Shown in pieces: positions 5,841 to 8,282 of a stretch of DNA of 8,282 bases. A program made the translations under genes and the position numbers. The notes under the pieces were generated by a model, which worked only from the letters and a program-made list of their open reading frames with translations, searched no databases and was not told the DNA's origin. The stretch is from the NCBI GenBank assembly GCA_023416315.1, contig JAEZIA010000493.1, positions 1 to 8,282 of the forward strand. The letters run 5' to 3'. This DNA comes from Actinomycetes bacterium. GTDB lineage: Bacteria; Actinomycetota; Actinomycetes; Mycobacteriales; Mycobacteriaceae. Every line of letters begins with the position of its first letter. Positions within the stretch are counted from its first letter, which is position 1.

Positions 5841-8282
5841 GCCGAAGTGTCCGCGGCGCCGCCCGCAGCGTAGAACTCCACACCTTCCAACGTTGCGATC
5901 AGCGCACCGTCGGAGGTTTCGTACGCGATGTCGAAGTCGACCCGCTTGTCGTTGACCGGATGCGCGGCCAACCGGCACAGGCCGATACTGCCGTCACCGA
6001 ACGCGCGATGCAGGACGACGCGCGCGATGCGGATCGGCAGCACCAGCGGACGCCCCTGGGCGCCGGCCCAGACGATGCCGAGCTGCAACCCACCGTCGAC
6101 ACCGGCGGCGTCGATCGCCCACCCGTTGTGCGGCCAGCCGAGATCGTCCAGCGTCTTGAGGTCTGCGCTACCGCCCTCCGGACCGAAGGTGTCGAGCCGC
6201 TCGATTACGGCGAACTGAGGCCCGTGGAACAGCGGACCGGCATAGGCCTGGTCCACACTGACCGGCCACCCCGAACCCGAGACCTGCGGAACCGACACCT
6301 GCGGATCCGCGACAGCGGCGGTGTCCACCGTCGCGCGGTAACGGGCGCGGCCTTCGGCATCCCGGATCGACACCGTGTACTCGGTGCCCGCGGGCTCGAA
6401 ATCGATGCTTAGCCATTGCTTTTCGCCTTCGATGAAGGTGACGCCGGAAAGCACCTGGAAGTCGCGGACCACCGGGCAGGTGTCGGCGACCAGGCCCCGG
6501 GCCGCCCGCAGGATCGCGTCAAGCGCGACCACCACCGGCACCACGACCTTGCCGCGGACCTGGTGGTCTGTGAGCACCGGCAGGTTCTCGGCCGAGACCT
6601 CCCAGTCCAGGCGGGCAGCCCGCAGCCGCGGTTCCGCCGGGGCGGCGACCACGACGGCGGTCGCCGAGGACCGGCACAACGCGTGCTCGGCGAAGAACTG
6701 TGCCCCTTCCTCGATCGGGATGACACCGACACCGCCGGCGAGGAATCGGCTCTTCAGCGTCGCGTCGACCATGCCGCCGTCCCACGGTCCCCACCCGAAG
6801 GCGCGCACCACGCACTCACCGTTGCGCCGGGCGGACTCCCGGGCCGCGATGGCCTCCAGTGCGGCGTTGGCCGATGCGTAGGCGGACTGCCCGGGGTTGC
6901 CCGCCCGTGCCGCGATCGAGGAGAACAGCGAGATGAACCGCAGTTCGTCGGAGGCTGTGGCATCCAGCAGCGCCTCGGCACCAATGAGTTTGGTGCTGAA
7001 CACCTTGACGAATCCGTCGTCGTCGAGGTCTTCCAGACGTTTGTCGGCGAGCACACCGGCACCGTGGACGACACCGACGATCGGTCCGAAGGTCGCCCGT
7101 ACCTCGTTGAGCACGTTGTCCAACGCGGCGCGGTCGGTGATGCTGGCCGCGAAGTAGCGCGCCGGCGTGCCTTGCCGTTCCGCGGTGGACAGGGTGGCGC
7201 GGACTTCCCGCTCGGCCAGCAGGCTCTCCGCCTGCGCGCGTGCTTGCGGCAGGCTGAGCTGCTCGCCGCGGGCCCGCGCCGATGCCGCCAGTGCGGTGGC
7301 GATCTCGGCGGCCGTGGTTCCGGCCGGCTCGTCGGGCGTCACCTCACGCAGGGGCGTTCGGCCGAGCAGCGCGAGCCGCAGACCGTGGCGCTTGGCCAGT
7401 GCCAGAGCGGATTCGGCCGTCACACCACGCGCGCCGCCGGTCACCAGGACCACACCGCCCGGGGTGACGCTGATCGTCTCCCCCTCCCCGACCGAGGATT
7501 CGATGTCGTCGACGGCGACCAGCCGGGTGCCGTCGGCACGCAGGGCGACCTCGATACCGCTGCCGCCTTCGAGCAGTTCCGCCGCCAGCCTCTCGGCGTC
7601 GAGCGTTTCCAGATCGACGGCCCGCACCGAGGCGTTGGGCCACTCCCAGCCCGCCGTCTTCACCAGGCTCGCGACACCGACCGGTACGTCGGCGGCGACG
7701 AACCGAGCACCCGTCGACTGCACGGTGACGAAAAGGCGTGTCGCACCGGCACTCCTGGCCACCTCACGTGCCGCATGGAAGGCGCGCAGGTGCAGTGCGA
7801 CGCAGTCATCGGGGGTGCGGGCCGCCCCCAGCGCTGCCAGGGAGATCACGGCACCCGCGTCGGCAGGCACGTCGTCGACCGCACGGGCGTTGACACCGCG
7901 GGCGGTCAATGCGGTCTGCAGTGCGTCGGCGAAGGCGGGGTCTTCACGGGTGATGAAGACGATGCCGTCGCGCAGGCCTGCCATCGCCAGGCCGCTGGGC
8001 GGCGCGGCGCGCAGCTCGGCCTCGGTGCAGGACAACCCAACCGGCGCCGATGACGGCACAGCGGCCTGCGGTGCGGCGCTGGGCGCCTCGGTGCGGCCAC
8101 CGGAGGCGAAGCCGGCGACGGTGTCGACGACATCCTGCAGGGTGCGCAGATTGGCCAGCTCCGAGGCCGGAATCTCCGGCGCACCCGGGAACTTCGCCTG
8201 CAACGCCGCCAAAATCTCGACCTGCTTGATCGAATCGATCCCGAGCTCGGCCTCCATCTCCATGCCCAACCCGAGCATGTCC
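5837..8282 (-). CDS. PfaA-like PUFA/secondary-lipid synthase subunit, C-terminal part (ACP-KR-DH), 5' end outside window
   Basis: Partial gene: 814 codons from Asp at 8281 to the TGA at 5839-5837; the start lies beyond the right edge. Residues are counted from that Asp. Residues 1-60 are the end of an ACP of the PfaA type, with phosphopantetheine Ser17 in LGIDSIKQVE. Residues 96-545 are a ketoreductase with its N-terminal structural half, the NADP-binding TGGARG at 281-286 and the catalytic set K431, S455, Y468, N472. Residues 562-812 are a PKS-type dehydratase with His573 in HxxxGxxxxP, an HGPQF motif at 686-690 and Asp729 in DxxxQ. All catalytic residues look intact. The family order is KS-AT-ACP(n)-KR-DH, so a KS, an AT and probably further ACPs should lie upstream (inference). 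The protein would be a cytosolic megasynthase subunit acting with the next gene, which it overlaps by four bases. Many databases would label it only as an SDR-family or KR-domain protein. Confidence 0.95.
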   Translation of the reverse strand, partial: DMLGLGMEMEAELGIDSIKQVEILAALQAKFPGAPEIPASELANLRTLQDVVDTVAGFASGGRTEAPSAAPQAAVPSSAPVGLSCTEAELRAAPPSGLAMAGLRDGIVFITREDPAFADALQTALTARGVNARAVDDVPADAGAVISLAALGAARTPDDCVALHLRAFHAAREVARSAGATRLFVTVQSTGARFVAADVPVGVASLVKTAGWEWPNASVRAVDLETLDAERLAAELLEGGSGIEVALRADGTRLVAVDDIESSVGEGETISVTPGGVVLVTGGARGVTAESALALAKRHGLRLALLGRTPLREVTPDEPAGTTAAEIATALAASARARGEQLSLPQARAQAESLLAEREVRATLSTAERQGTPARYFAASITDRAALDNVLNEVRATFGPIVGVVHGAGVLADKRLEDLDDDGFVKVFSTKLIGAEALLDATASDELRFISLFSSIAARAGNPGQSAYASANAALEAIAARESARRNGECVVRAFGWGPWDGGMVDATLKSRFLAGGVGVIPIEEGAQFFAEHALCRSSATAVVVAAPAEPRLRAARLDWEVSAENLPVLTDHQVRGKVVVPVVVALDAILRAARGLVADTCPVVRDFQVLSGVTFIEGEKQWLSIDFEPAGTEYTVSIRDAEGRARYRATVDTAAVADPQVSVPQVSGSGWPVSVDQAYAGPLFHGPQFAVIERLDTFGPEGGSADLKTLDDLGWPHNGWAIDAAGVDGGLQLGIVWAGAQGRPLVLPIRIARVVLHRAFGDGSIGLCRLAAHPVNDKRVDFDIAYETSDGALIATLEGVEFYAAGGAADTSA
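5846..6598 (-). other. PKS-type dehydratase domain at the C-terminus of the PfaA-like subunit
   Basis: Double-hotdog DH of the modular PKS type. His573 lies in DHQVRGKVVVP (HxxxGxxxxP), HGPQF is at 686-690, and Asp729 lies in DGGLQ (DxxxQ). Both catalytic residues are kept, so it should be able to remove water from beta-hydroxyacyl-ACP. It is distinct in sequence from the FabA-like DH domains of the next gene. Confidence 0.88.
6647..7996 (-). other. Ketoreductase domain (structural plus catalytic halves)
   Basis: The N-terminal half (about residues 96-270 of the visible protein) is a degenerate Rossmann fold ending in the SLVKTAGWEWP pattern common in these KRs. The catalytic half has TGGARG at 281-286, a charged helical insert of some 60 residues after the LLGRTPL strand, then VVHGAGVLADK, K431, S455, Y468 and N472. 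The Ser-Tyr spacing of 13 and Tyr-Asn spacing of 4 match active KRs. It should reduce beta-ketoacyl-ACP to beta-hydroxyacyl-ACP using NADPH. Confidence 0.9.
8102..8281 (-). other. Acyl carrier protein domain (partial, last of probable tandem set)
   Basis: Begins inside the ACP with D-MLGLGMEMEAELGIDSIK; Ser17 (codon 8233-8231) is the phosphopantetheine site. The MEMEAELGIDSIK pattern is typical of PfaA-class ACPs rather than modular PKS ACPs. The first helix lies outside the window. PfaA proteins usually carry several ACPs in tandem, but only this one can be seen here. An Ala/Pro/Ser-rich linker follows at about residues 60-90. Confidence 0.9.

Noticed and set aside
4140..5873. 577-codon plus-strand open frame
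   Set aside because: Antisense shadow of the KS and CLF coding region; composition is dominated by Arg, Gly, Val and His, with no motif and no ribosome site of note.
5318..6412. 364-codon plus-strand open frame across the gene junction
   Set aside because: Low-complexity Arg/Pro/Ser-rich product antisense to both real genes; no support as a gene.
6416..8053. 545-codon plus-strand open frame
   Set aside because: Antisense to the KR and DH of the PfaA-like gene, whose active sites are intact; the predicted product resembles no family.
5837..8278. Treating the ATG at 8278 as the true start of the first gene
   Set aside because: That Met lies inside an ACP domain, the frame stays open beyond it (Asp at 8281-8279), and the family has large upstream domains, so the gene is cut by the window edge.

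Overview
The window is wall-to-wall coding on the minus strand. It holds parts of two very large, translationally coupled genes, and both ends of the window lie inside coding sequence. Together the genes encode a PfaA/PfaC-type iterative 'secondary lipid' synthase, the family that includes the marine polyunsaturated fatty acid (PUFA) synthases and the heterocyst-glycolipid synthases. The DNA is GC-rich (about 68-70% by eye), with heavy GTC/GCC/CGG-type codon use, a GTG start and a 4-base GTGA gene overlap. This suits an actinomycete, perhaps a mycobacterium/rhodococcus-type organism. A myxobacterium cannot be excluded from sequence alone, because its PUFA synthases share this domain order.

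Layout, read in the direction of transcription (right to left). Positions 8282-5837 are the 3' part of a PfaA-like subunit: the end of an acyl carrier protein (ACP), a two-part ketoreductase (KR) and a C-terminal PKS-type dehydratase (DH). Positions 5840-1 are the start and first 1946 codons of a second megasynthase ordered KS, chain-length-factor-like KS (CLF), acyltransferase (AT), a long Ala/Pro-rich linker, a FabA-like double-hotdog DH, and the first half of a second one. This gene runs off the left edge. It is open in one frame from 5840 to position 3; I checked every codon line by line.

The two proteins would work as one machine. The ACP carries the growing acyl chain by a phosphopantetheine arm. 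The KS (with its CLF partner) extends it, the KR reduces the beta-keto group, and the PKS-type and FabA-type DH domains dehydrate the beta-hydroxy product, the FabA-type possibly isomerising the double bond. The KS-AT end of the first subunit, any enoyl reductase, the phosphopantetheinyl transferase and the rest of the second subunit would lie outside the window. The product cannot be predicted from what is visible.

Main points for a second look: AT is fused between CLF and the FabA-like DH domains, where gammaproteobacterial systems use a separate PfaB; the AT lacks the arginine that binds malonyl carboxylate in FabD-type enzymes; the CLF lacks both the nucleophilic Cys and the segment that would carry the first catalytic His; and a perfect 12-bp hairpin lies about 110 nt inside the second gene. 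No RNA gene, mobile element, CRISPR array, promoter or terminator was found, and no plus-strand ORF is believable as a gene.
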